A stretch of 64,000 nt of DNA from Aquificaceae bacterium (GTDB lineage: Bacteria; Aquificota; Aquificia; Aquificales; Aquificaceae): the NCBI GenBank assembly GCA_037481935.1, contig JBBFKQ010000007.1, positions 1-64,000 on the forward strand, written 5' to 3'. Position numbers and translations under genes: made by a program. Positions 37,229-44,325 of this stretch are shown here, piece by piece. Each line of letters begins with the position of its first letter. Within the stretch, counting starts at the first letter, position 1. The notes under the pieces were generated by a model, which worked only from the letters and a program-made list of their open reading frames with translations, did not search any database and was not told the DNA's origin.

Positions 37229-37933
37229 ATGCTTAAAATAAACGTAGACGCAGAAACAAAAAATATAAAGCCCTCGGGAAACAGTAAACTTGGAGAGGAT
37301 GGCAGAAGGTGGGATACGGTCTTCTGTCATCATATAGACTGCAACGCATTGTCAATCATGTCAACAATACTTCCAATACCGCAAGCAACGCTTGGTTTAG
37401 AAAATAACAGATGGGAGGCGCTTTACACAAAGGTGGTGTCTGCTGAAAATGTGCAAGCGGATAGCCTGCAGAGTCGGGAGGTTTCCACAGAAAACATATC
37501 AGGTCAGCAGATACAAACTCAAACGATTATATGTGAAAGTATGCAGACAGACACAGCATCGATAGATAACATTAGCTCACAGACAGCATCGATAGATAAC
37601 ATTAGCTCACAGAACGTATCTTCAAGCAATATTACCGCACAGACACTTTCTGTAAACAATATTACCGCACAGACACTTTCTGTAAACAATCTTAATGCAA
37701 GTAGCTCACTGTCTTCATCCAACATCAATACCACGAACATAAATGTGTCGTATGAAGCTCATATATATAGCTGTATAGTGCACTACTATTTCAGATCACC
37801 TCATATCGTGTTTCCAAACGGCTGGAGTATAGCCCCCTCTGGCAACGGTCTGGCTTTCTATGACTCAAGTGGTTATGCTGTTCTTATAGTAAGAAATGAC
37901 GGCATATGGTTCAACGGTCAGAAAATAAAATAG
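37229..37933 (+). CDS. tail fibre / receptor-binding protein with 10-residue repeats
   Basis: 234 residues, last gene before the right end. The N-terminus contains a fibre-type attachment motif (GNSKLGEDGRRWDTVFCHHI; LGLENNRWEALYTKVVSAEN). A Ser/Asn/Thr-rich stem has repeats TASIDNISSQ and NITAQTLSVN, and a C-terminal beta head ends in AVLIVRNDGIWFNGQKIK. The stem DNA holds two pairs of perfect 30-bp direct repeats. No fibre chaperone follows. Confidence 0.82.
   Translation: MLKINVDAETKNIKPSGNSKLGEDGRRWDTVFCHHIDCNALSIMSTILPIPQATLGLENNRWEALYTKVVSAENVQADSLQSREVSTENISGQQIQTQTIICESMQTDTASIDNISSQTASIDNISSQNVSSSNITAQTLSVNNITAQTLSVNNLNASSSLSSSNINTTNINVSYEAHIYSCIVHYYFRSPHIVFPNGWSIAPSGNGLAFYDSSGYAVLIVRNDGIWFNGQKIK
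37553..37687 (+). repeat. two tandem pairs of 30-bp repeats in the fibre gene
   Basis: Unit A (ACAGCATCGATAGATAACAT... 30 bp) occupies 37553-37582 and 37583-37612. Unit B (AATATTACCGCACAGACACT... 30 bp) occupies 37628-37657 and 37658-37687. Both are multiples of three and keep the frame, so gain or loss of a unit changes fibre length by 10 residues. Confidence 0.85.
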
Positions 37934-38038
37934 CAGATGGGGTCGGATTTTTGACCACAGAGCCTCACGAGAGGGTGGGAGGGAGAATATGCATTTTTGC
38001 AATGATTGTAATTTTGCATAATCTTTGAGAATGCGAGA

Positions 38039-38060
38039 GGGGGGGTTGGTGGGGGGAGGG
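38039..38060 (+). other. potential G-quadruplex in the right end
   Basis: G runs of 7, 2, 6 and 3 separated by one or two bases; the 7-run can supply two tetrad runs. It mirrors the C-rich tract at 15829-15850. Confidence 0.4.
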
Positions 38061-38430
38061 AAAATACAAATTTGTCGCATTGTGCGACTTTTTTGTATTC
38101 TTTGAGATTGTTAATATAATCTGCCAGAGACAGCCTCACTTTCTAAAATCCTTGAGAGACAAAGCTTTTGTGAAATTGTTAATATAATCTGCCAGACCTA
38201 AAAAAGTCATAGAAAGCAGAAAAGTAAGGAATAGCAAGGCTTTCAGAAAATGCGGGAGTGTTGCAGAATTTCTGAAAAACTCCACTTCTAAAAACAACGG
38301 AAAAACCTATACTTAGAAATATACTTGCAACACCCCCACACACTCTCAAAATTTTTCAAAAATTCTGCAACAGCCTCAGCAGATTATATTAACATTGCTT
38401 TCAAGTGCTTGATAATTAAGGCTTTCCCGC

Positions 38431-38460
38431 TATGTCCCATTATGTCCCGCTATGTCCCGC
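38431..38460 (+). repeat. three tandem 10-bp repeats near the right end
   Basis: TATGTCCCAT, TATGTCCCGC and TATGTCCCGC follow one another, with a partial CCCGC before them. The 10-bp period equals one helical turn. It is absent from the left end, so it marks the two ends as different. Confidence 0.75.
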
Positions 38461-38498
38461 AAACAAGAGGGTTGTTGCAGAATTTCTGCAAAATTACA

Positions 38499-38596
38499 GT
38501 GCACCTTACGAACATTTCACAGAAAGGCAGGCAAGGGAGGCAATAGAGCATGCCAGTAAGATCCTTGAGTTCGTCCGTCATCAGATGGGTCTCTAA
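38499..38596 (+). pseudogene. hepT: 3' remnant of a HEPN (HepT-like) toxin gene
   Basis: Reading in frame from 38501: [20 protein letters not shown], then [11 protein letters not shown] and TAA at 38594. This is the characteristic HEPN C-terminus (G-A-P-Y-E-x-F ... A-I-x-x-A-x-x-I-L-x-F). The reading frame has no start of its own because the prophage ends at 38498. A normal HEPN toxin is about 120-140 residues, so roughly 90-100 codons are missing between this and the 3-codon stub at 15568. Confidence 0.75.
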
Positions 38597-38903
38597 AGAA
38601 GAGGTTGAGAAGGCTCTCAGAGAATGGGCTCATAAGGTGAGGTCAGAGCACCCAGAGGTGCTCAGGGTGGGATACTTTGGTTCTTATGCGAGGGGAAACT
38701 GGGGAGTAGGAAGCGATGTGGACCTTCTGCTTGTGGTCTCTGAAAGCAAAGAGCCCTTCATCAGAAGACCTCTCGCCTTTGATACCACAGAGCTTCCAGT
38801 TCCGGCTGACCTGCTGGTTTACACAGAAGGAGAGCTGGACAAACTGAAAGACACAAGGTTTTACAGAGAAGTTCTTCAGAAGGAGGTGGTGTGGCTCTTT
38901 TAG
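38550..38903 (+). CDS. mntA: MNT-domain nucleotidyltransferase, MntA-like antitoxin
   Basis: 117 residues. The minimal nucleotidyltransferase motif is [20 protein letters not shown], with the GS and DVD residues that bind Mg-ATP, and a later acidic strand VPADLLVY. In HepT/MntA systems this enzyme AMPylates and silences the HEPN RNase. The ATG at 38550 (or TTG 38565) overlaps the end of the HEPN remnant, the usual pair order. Here the toxin is destroyed, leaving an orphan antitoxin. It converges with the permease gene with a 4-nt overlap. Confidence 0.87.
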   Translation: MPVRSLSSSVIRWVSKEEVEKALREWAHKVRSEHPEVLRVGYFGSYARGNWGVGSDVDLLLVVSESKEPFIRRPLAFDTTELPVPADLLVYTEGELDKLKDTRFYREVLQKEVVWLF

Positions 38904-39769
38904 AGCCTCTGTAGAAGGTAGGCCCACAGGGGCACGCCCAAAAAGCTAACTATAATTCCCAGTCCTGCGCTGGCAAAGGCGAGGTTGTGGTTAAGACCGT
39001 ATTTCAGGACCAGCACGCTGGCGGTTATCATGGTGGGCATGGCGGACTCAAGCACTGAGACCCTGTAGGCGGTCTCGCTCAGTGGAAAAAACTTCAGCAC
39101 AAGAAGGGCAAAGAGGGGAGAAAGGAGCATTTTAGTGCCCATGGCAATCCCAAGAAGTTTCAGGTCTCTGCCCATGCGTGAAAACTCAAGAGATAGGCCT
39201 AGGGAAAAGAGGACAACAGGAAGCAAAGATGCCACAGAAAAGTCCACAAACTTCCACAGGGACGCAGGCAAATCATAGCCTCTCAGGGCAAAGCCAGAAA
39301 TAAGCCCCAGAAAGGGCGGGAAAAGGACTATAGACTTTATGTCAACCTTTCCGCTCACTATGAGAAAGCCCACAGAGGATACAGCCAGAAAAGAACCCAC
39401 GCTGTCGTATATGACCGCATACTTGAGACCTTCCTCTCCAAAGTATGAAAAGCTGTAGGGATATCCCAGAAAGGCTGTGTTCCCAAAGGCGGAGACCATC
39501 ATAAGAGTTCTCAGGTTGACTCCATCAAGCCTCATCAATCTGCCAAGCGCGTAAGAAGAAAGAAGGCAAAAGGCTATCACAAGCCATGCACCAGCTCCCA
39601 CAAGGAACACCTCTCTGGAGAGCCCCAGGCTGTGGGCGGTCTTGAAGCTAAGAAGTGGAAGGGCAAAGTAAAGCACGTAGTTGACCAGAACCCTTGAGTG
39701 CTCCTCTGAAAAAAGCCCAAGCCTTTTGAGCGTGTAGGCAAGGCTCACAGTCAAAAAGACCTCAAGCAT
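38900..39769 (-). CDS. AEC-family permease
   Basis: 289 residues and about 10 membrane segments in the auxin-efflux-carrier/AEC arrangement, including [15 protein letters not shown] and the family motif [20 protein letters not shown] near the end. The substrate is unknown (bacterial members move organic acids such as malate). It overlaps the start-proximal gene upstream by 8 nt, so it is in an obg-nurA-like-permease transcription unit. Confidence 0.83.
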   Translation of the reverse strand: MLEVFLTVSLAYTLKRLGLFSEEHSRVLVNYVLYFALPLLSFKTAHSLGLSREVFLVGAGAWLVIAFCLLSSYALGRLMRLDGVNLRTLMMVSAFGNTAFLGYPYSFSYFGEEGLKYAVIYDSVGSFLAVSSVGFLIVSGKVDIKSIVLFPPFLGLISGFALRGYDLPASLWKFVDFSVASLLPVVLFSLGLSLEFSRMGRDLKLLGIAMGTKMLLSPLFALLVLKFFPLSETAYRVSVLESAMPTMITASVLVLKYGLNHNLAFASAGLGIIVSFLGVPLWAYLLQRL

Positions 39770-40697
39770 AGAAAAAGCTCTCTATCTGCCTCCTTATTAT
39801 GCGGTAGGGTCCGAGGTGAAGCCTGAGAAACTTCTCAAGTCTTCCTATGGGCAGGAGGTTCTGGGGTGACCTTCTGTCCTGAAAGGACTGACTGGCAAAG
39901 AGGGGAAGAACCCCTGCCGAGAGGTCTGCAAGTCTTTTCACCTCGTCAAAGTCTCTTCTAAAGACTTCTACTCTGGCAAGTCCATGTATTCCCTCGTGCT
40001 CACTGAGCTTTACATACCATGTGTATTTATCCACCTTTTCTTTCTCTTCCTGCTTCTGCTGGTAATGAGTCTTTATTATGGGGCTCCTCTGCCCTGGGCG
40101 GAGGGAGTAAAGAAGAGGTAGGTAGGAGCTTTCCATGTAAAGTCTCTTCATGCCCTTTACAAAACCAAGAAAGGGAGTGTTCTTCAACCTGTAGCTAAGC
40201 GTGCCATCACACACCACAAGGCTGTCCTGAACCCTTTTGTAAACATGAAGAGCCAGTTTTGCCTCAAGCTCTTCCTTCATGTATCTGTTTACTTCCACAG
40301 ATATCTCACCTTCAACAGGGTATGGTCTGAAGCCGAGCACTTCTTGCAGGAGGGCACCCTTTTTGTGGACCAGTAGCCTCTCTATTTTGCTAAGTAAAAG
40401 GGCTTCTCTCAGCAGGTTCATTCTTCCGTATTCTATCCTCAAGGCACCTGCACCCAGTGATAGAAAGGCACCTTCGAAGCTCTCTCCCGTTTCTTCGTCT
40501 CTTATGTAGGCAAGGCACTCTGTGCGTCTCACACCATCTATAAACACAAGGCTGAAGCTCTCAGGCAAATAGCCCTCATATACCTTTGGCTCCTCTGCAA
40601 AGTCGGCAAACTGTTCTGACTCCTCCATCTCAACTGGTTCCACCTCCTGCGGTTGCTGGGGGCTCAGGGATACTCTGTATTTTCCCAGAACTTTCAT
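39762..40697 (-). CDS. NurA-like DNA repair nuclease domain protein
   Basis: 311 residues. Two features recall NurA nucleases: the early acidic motif FSLVFIDGVRRTECLAYIRD and the later VVCDGTLSYRLKNTPFLGFV KGMKRLY. No HerA-type helicase gene is nearby. The ATG at 40697 overlaps obg by 68 nt; ATG 40628 (MEESEQF...), 1 nt after the obg stop, is an alternative start that loses 23 Pro/Glu-rich residues. Confidence 0.6.
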   Translation of the reverse strand: MKVLGKYRVSLSPQQPQEVEPVEMEESEQFADFAEEPKVYEGYLPESFSLVFIDGVRRTECLAYIRDEETGESFEGAFLSLGAGALRIEYGRMNLLREALLLSKIERLLVHKKGALLQEVLGFRPYPVEGEISVEVNRYMKEELEAKLALHVYKRVQDSLVVCDGTLSYRLKNTPFLGFVKGMKRLYMESSYLPLLYSLRPGQRSPIIKTHYQQKQEEKEKVDKYTWYVKLSEHEGIHGLARVEVFRRDFDEVKRLADLSAGVLPLFASQSFQDRRSPQNLLPIGRLEKFLRLHLGPYRIIRRQIESFFYA

Positions 40698-41697
40698 ATT
40701 CCATATCCTCCAGATTTTTGCCTATCAGGTATTTTAGCTCATTGAGGTTCTCACCGGTCACAGCAGATATGGCTATGAAGGGATAGCCCTTTTTTTCAAA
40801 TTCCCTTCTGAGAATATCAAGGTAAGACCGGTCCGAAAGACCATCTACTTTGGTTCCCACCACCAGCTGCGGCTTTTTCATGAGCTCAGGGCTGTAATTC
40901 TCCATCTCTTTGCAGACGGCTTCAAAAGCCCTTATGGGGTCTTCGGTCCTTCCATCCGATATGTCCACAAGGTGAAGCAGTAGCCTCGTCCTTTCTATGT
41001 GTCTGAGAAACTCATGACCCAGCCCCCTGCCCTGACTTGCACCCTCTATCAGACCGGGAATGTCTGCCAGCACCACATGCCTTTCCTCGTCCAGATCCAT
41101 CACACCGAGCACCGGAGACAGGGTAGTGAAGGGATAGTCTGCTATCTTCGGTCTTGCCCTTGTGAGCTTTGAGATGAGGGTGGATTTGCCTGCATTGGGA
41201 AGGCCCACCAGACCTACATCCGCTATGAGCTTTAGCTCAAGGACAAGCCATCTTTCTTCTCCCCTTCCCCCCTTCTCTGCATACCTTGGCGTCTGGTTTG
41301 TGGGAGTGGCAAAGTGGGCATTGCCCCTTCCACCCCTTCCACCTTTTGCCACCACGCACCTCTGCCCGTCCATGAGGAGGTCGCAGAGCACCTGCCCCGT
41401 CTCCGCATCCATCACCACGGTGCCTACGGGCACCTCTATTATCAGGTCTTCTCCGTCCCTTCCCTTCTGATTTTTACCCCTGCCGTGCTCCCCTCGCTGG
41501 GCCTTAAAGTGTGCCTGAAACTTAAAGTCATACAGAGTGTGCTTTCTGGAAGTGGCAAGCAGAACCACATCTCCACCCTTCCCGCCATCGCCACCCGCCG
41601 GTCCTCCAAAGGGTCTGTATTTTTCCCTCAGAAAGGCGACCGCTCCATTGCCACCATCTCCTGCCTTAACGTGAATTTTCACCCTGTCAACGAACAT
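40630..41697 (-). CDS. obgE: GTPase Obg
   Basis: Ribosome-associated GTPase, 355 residues from ATG 41697. The glycine-rich Obg fold occupies residues 1-157 (GGPAGGDGGKGGDVVLLA). The G domain shows G1 GLPNAGKSTLI, G3 LADIPGLIEG, G4 VVGTKVDG and G5 AISAVTGENL. A longer in-frame start lies outside the fold. The C-terminal tail QSIPEPPATAGGGTS is read in another frame by the next gene. Confidence 0.96.
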   Translation of the reverse strand: MFVDRVKIHVKAGDGGNGAVAFLREKYRPFGGPAGGDGGKGGDVVLLATSRKHTLYDFKFQAHFKAQRGEHGRGKNQKGRDGEDLIIEVPVGTVVMDAETGQVLCDLLMDGQRCVVAKGGRGGRGNAHFATPTNQTPRYAEKGGRGEERWLVLELKLIADVGLVGLPNAGKSTLISKLTRARPKIADYPFTTLSPVLGVMDLDEERHVVLADIPGLIEGASQGRGLGHEFLRHIERTRLLLHLVDISDGRTEDPIRAFEAVCKEMENYSPELMKKPQLVVGTKVDGLSDRSYLDILRREFEKKGYPFIAISAVTGENLNELKYLIGKNLEDMEYESSGKIQSIPEPPATAGGGTS

Positions 41698-41707
41698 AGG
41701 GAAAAAG

Positions 41708-41713
41708 TATAAT
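41708..41713 (+). promoter_or_regulatory. -10 box placed for a leaderless uvsE transcript
   Basis: TATAAT with 6 nt before the GTG at 41720. CTGTCA lies 18 nt upstream as a possible -35. It is in the short gap between divergent obg and uvsE. Confidence 0.5.
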
Positions 41714-41719
41714 TCCCCT

Positions 41720-42607
41720 GTGTTTGAACTCAACGGTTTTAGAGTTGGCTTTTTCTGCTCCACCGCAGATGGAAAGATAACCACCAACAGAAAGTTCAGG
41801 CTTGCAAACCTGAGCTACGAGAGGGTAATGGATGCTGTGGAGAAAAACCTTGAAGACTTCAAAAGGCTTCTTGACCTCTCCCTGTCTCTCGGCTGTGGTA
41901 TATTCAGGCTTGGCTCGGATATAGTGCCCTTTGCCTCCCACCCCTTCTTCAAAAGGGAGTGGCTAAAGCCCATAGGGGAAAGGCTGGAGGAGTTCTCAGA
42001 GGTTTTAGAGGAATACCCAATAAGAATAACCATGCACCCGGGGCAGTTTGTGGTGCTGAGCTCTCCAAGAAAAGAGGTGGTGGATGCATCACTGAGGGAG
42101 CTGGAGTATCACTTTTGGCTTCTTGATAGGCTGGGGGTTGGAGAGGAGGGTGTGGTGGTAGCTCATGTGGGTGGAGTATACGGCAGTAAGGAGGAAAGTC
42201 TGCACAGGTTTAGAAGGCTTTTGAGGGAAAACCCCTGGCTCCACAGGAGGCTCGCCGTTGAAAACGACGAGAGGCACTACACGGTGAGAGACCTTCTGGA
42301 TGCAGAGCTTGGACTGCCCATAGTCTTTGACTACTATCATCACACCCTCAACCCCTCAGAGTTTGACCCTCAGGAGGTGCTCAGTAGCTGGAGGGGGCGA
42401 GTGCCTGAGTTTCACCTCTCTTCCAGACCTGAGGGGAAACACCGCTTTGGCGAGCACGGCGACTGGGTCAGGCTTGAGGACTTTCTCAGCCTTGTGCACA
42501 TGTTTGGTGGCAACAGGATTGACCTTGTGCTGGAGGCAAAGCAGAAGGAGAGGGCAGTGGAAAAGCTCCTGAGAGAGCTATATATTTACTCTGATGCTGA
42601 GCCTTGA
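41720..42607 (+). CDS. uvsE: UV damage endonuclease UvsE (UVDE)
   Basis: Cuts 5' of UV photoproducts. 295 residues of TIM-barrel type: VGFFCSTADGKITTNRKFRL, ITMHPGQFVVLSSPRKEVVD, VVVAHVGGVYGSKEESLHRF, LAVENDERHYTVRDLL, IVFDYYHHTLNPSEF and LVLEAKQKERAV provide the conserved metal-binding His/Glu/Asp set. It starts with GTG and has no ribosome site, which fits the leaderless promoter. It overlaps uvrC by 14 nt. Confidence 0.93.
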   Translation: MFELNGFRVGFFCSTADGKITTNRKFRLANLSYERVMDAVEKNLEDFKRLLDLSLSLGCGIFRLGSDIVPFASHPFFKREWLKPIGERLEEFSEVLEEYPIRITMHPGQFVVLSSPRKEVVDASLRELEYHFWLLDRLGVGEEGVVVAHVGGVYGSKEESLHRFRRLLRENPWLHRRLAVENDERHYTVRDLLDAELGLPIVFDYYHHTLNPSEFDPQEVLSSWRGRVPEFHLSSRPEGKHRFGEHGDWVRLEDFLSLVHMFGGNRIDLVLEAKQKERAVEKLLRELYIYSDAEP

Positions 42608-44279
42608 AGAGCTCCAGAAAGCTCCCGAAAAGCCTGGTGTATACATCTTTAAGAAGGGAAAAAAGCCCATATACATAGGAAAGGCAAAAAGCCTGAGAGA
42701 CAGACTTGTCCAGCACTACAGACTGGCGGAGAAGGACAGCAAAGAAAGAGCCATAATAGAGAACTCTACCAGTGTGGAGTGGGTAATAACCAGAAACACC
42801 TTTGAAGCCCTCACCCTTGAGGTAGACCTCATACAGCTCCACAAACCCCGATACAACGTGCTACACAAGTATGGAGGCGGATACCCTCTACTTCTCATAA
42901 CGGAGGATGCCTACCCCACCGTAAGGGTAGTCAGAGGCACAGAACACGCAGGACAGCTCTTTGGACCTTTCTTTAGCGCATCAAAGGCAAAGAGGGTGAA
43001 GAGACTTATCCACAGGGTTTTTAAGCTCCGCACCTGCGACCCCATGCCCATAAGAAAAGAGCCCTGCATGGACTATCACCTTGGACTCTGCTCAGCACCC
43101 TGCTGTGGTCTTATAGACAGGGACGCTTACAGGCTTTCTGTAAGGTCTGCTGTAGCTCTCCTTTCGGGGGAGGTGAGCGGAGTTCTGGAAGAGCTCTACT
43201 GGAGAATAGAGAAGGAAATGCATTCGCTCAACTTTGAAAGGTGTGCCATGTTGAGAGACCAGATACAGGCTCTTGAAAACCTTTCAAAGGGTCAGAAGGT
43301 TTCTGGTCTGGCTTATGGCAGTGCAGACATACTATACACCATAGGCAGGGTTCTTGGCATATTCCTCATAAGGTCAGGCAGGCTTGTAGACAAGCAGGTC
43401 ATAACTCTGGAGAAGGAAGAGGAGCTTGAGGAATTTATCCTTGGTTTTTACTACTCAAGCCCTCTGCCTCAGAGCCTTGTGGTAAACTTTGAGCTCTCTG
43501 AGGAAGCCCTCTGGTGGCTATCGCAGAGGGGGAATTTTGAGCTGAAGAGAGATATAGACCAAGAGCTTGAGGAGCTTATTGAGGAAAACCTTGGAGAACA
43601 CCTTGACCCGGCGGTTCTCAGAGATGAGTTTCACAGAATTCTCAGCATTCCACTGCCCGAGAGGATTGAAGGCTTTGACATATCTCACTTTTACGGAGAA
43701 TACACTGTGGGCTCCTGCGTGGTGTGGGAGATGGGGGCGATGAACAAAAAGGGCTACAGAAGATACAGGGTCAAGAACTTTGAGGGCATCGACGACTACA
43801 GGGCAATGGAGGAGGTGCTCACAAGAAGGGCAAGGAGGCTCAGAGAGGGCGAAGAGAGGATGCCAGACCTCTGGCTGATAGATGGAGGCTACGGACAGCT
43901 AAGAGTGGCGGTAAGGGTCAGAGACAGGTTCTCACTTCCCATAAAGGTCTACGCTCTGGCAAAGGAGGAAGAGATTCTTATATCTGAGGAAGGGAAGGAA
44001 ATAAGGCTATCACAGTATCCTGTTCTCTACAGGGTCTTTGGTCTTATAAGAGACGAAGCCCACCGCTTTGCCCTCACCTACAACAGAAAGTTAAGACTCA
44101 GGGAAGGCATCAGCGATGTGTTAGACAGAATAAAGGGCATAGGAGAGGCGAAGAAAAAACTCATATACAGAAACTTTGAAAACCTTTACGAATTTCTGAA
44201 AGCTGACGACAGAACACTCAAAAGGTTGGGCATCAATCCCAGTGTCAGACAGGAGGTGGCAAGGTATCTTCAACAGTAG
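42594..44279 (+). CDS. uvrC: excinuclease ABC subunit C
   Basis: Dual-incision nuclease of nucleotide excision repair, 561 residues. The GIY-YIG domain is KPGVYIFKKGKKPIYIGKAK with SLRDRL; the UVR motif region is around SLNFERCAMLRDQIQALENL; the RNase-H-like nuclease includes EGFDISHFYGEYTVGSCVVW and LWLIDGGYGQLRVA; and the C-terminal (HhH)2 region is GISDVLDRIKGIGEAKKKLI. Coupled to uvsE, giving two UV-repair functions in one unit. Confidence 0.95.
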   Translation: MLSLEELQKAPEKPGVYIFKKGKKPIYIGKAKSLRDRLVQHYRLAEKDSKERAIIENSTSVEWVITRNTFEALTLEVDLIQLHKPRYNVLHKYGGGYPLLLITEDAYPTVRVVRGTEHAGQLFGPFFSASKAKRVKRLIHRVFKLRTCDPMPIRKEPCMDYHLGLCSAPCCGLIDRDAYRLSVRSAVALLSGEVSGVLEELYWRIEKEMHSLNFERCAMLRDQIQALENLSKGQKVSGLAYGSADILYTIGRVLGIFLIRSGRLVDKQVITLEKEEELEEFILGFYYSSPLPQSLVVNFELSEEALWWLSQRGNFELKRDIDQELEELIEENLGEHLDPAVLRDEFHRILSIPLPERIEGFDISHFYGEYTVGSCVVWEMGAMNKKGYRRYRVKNFEGIDDYRAMEEVLTRRARRLREGEERMPDLWLIDGGYGQLRVAVRVRDRFSLPIKVYALAKEEEILISEEGKEIRLSQYPVLYRVFGLIRDEAHRFALTYNRKLRLREGISDVLDRIKGIGEAKKKLIYRNFENLYEFLKADDRTLKRLGINPSVRQEVARYLQQ

Positions 44280-44288
44280 TCAGAAGGT

Positions 44289-44294
44289 TATAAT
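44289..44294 (+). promoter_or_regulatory. -10 box for aconitase gene
   Basis: TATAAT 31 nt before the ATG; the predicted leader of about 25 nt holds AGGAGG, so unlike the leaderless genes this mRNA has a ribosome site. The box starts 9 nt after the uvrC stop codon. Confidence 0.45.
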
Positions 44295-44325
44295 ATAAAT
44301 CATCACTTTTTGACAGGAGGCACGC

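Larger units (their letters stand above)
15577..38498 (+). mobile_element. Mu-like transposable prophage, 22.9 kb
   Basis: Both ends begin 5'-TGTAATTTTGCAG and share a perfect 30-bp terminal inverted repeat plus further long inverted blocks inside. The content is a MuA-like DDE transposase, a MuB-like ATPase, Mu-type packaging genes (DUF3486, large terminase, portal, MuF), a capsid and a contractile P2-type tail, all on the plus strand. No 5-bp target duplication is present (AAAGA left, GTGCA right). Baseplate wedge, lysis and repressor genes are not recognised. It is inserted in a HEPN toxin gene next to tRNA-Leu. Confidence 0.93.
37967..38498 (-). repeat. right terminal inverted-repeat region (attR)
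   Basis: The inverted partner of 15577-15922, expanded by about 185 bp of extra sequence. Probable transposase sites are at 38475-38491 (palindrome TTGCAGAATTTCTGCAA), 38352-38372 and 38259-38280. The motif TTGTTAATATAATCTGCCAG occurs at 38108-38127 and 38176-38195, with a degenerate reverse copy near 38379-38394; the left end has one copy (15762-15781). No gene is supported in 37934-38498. Confidence 0.85.

Noticed and set aside
38108-38195. Possible CRISPR repeats in the right end of the prophage
   Set aside because: Only two perfect copies of the ~20-bp motif with a 48-bp interval, a third degenerate and inverted, and one in the other end. The spacing is irregular and no cas genes are present; they are better explained as phage-end sites.
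15572-38503. 5-bp target-site duplication
   Set aside because: Left AAAGA and right GTGCA do not match, and shifting the boundaries by a few bases does not create a match without breaking the 30-bp inverted repeat.
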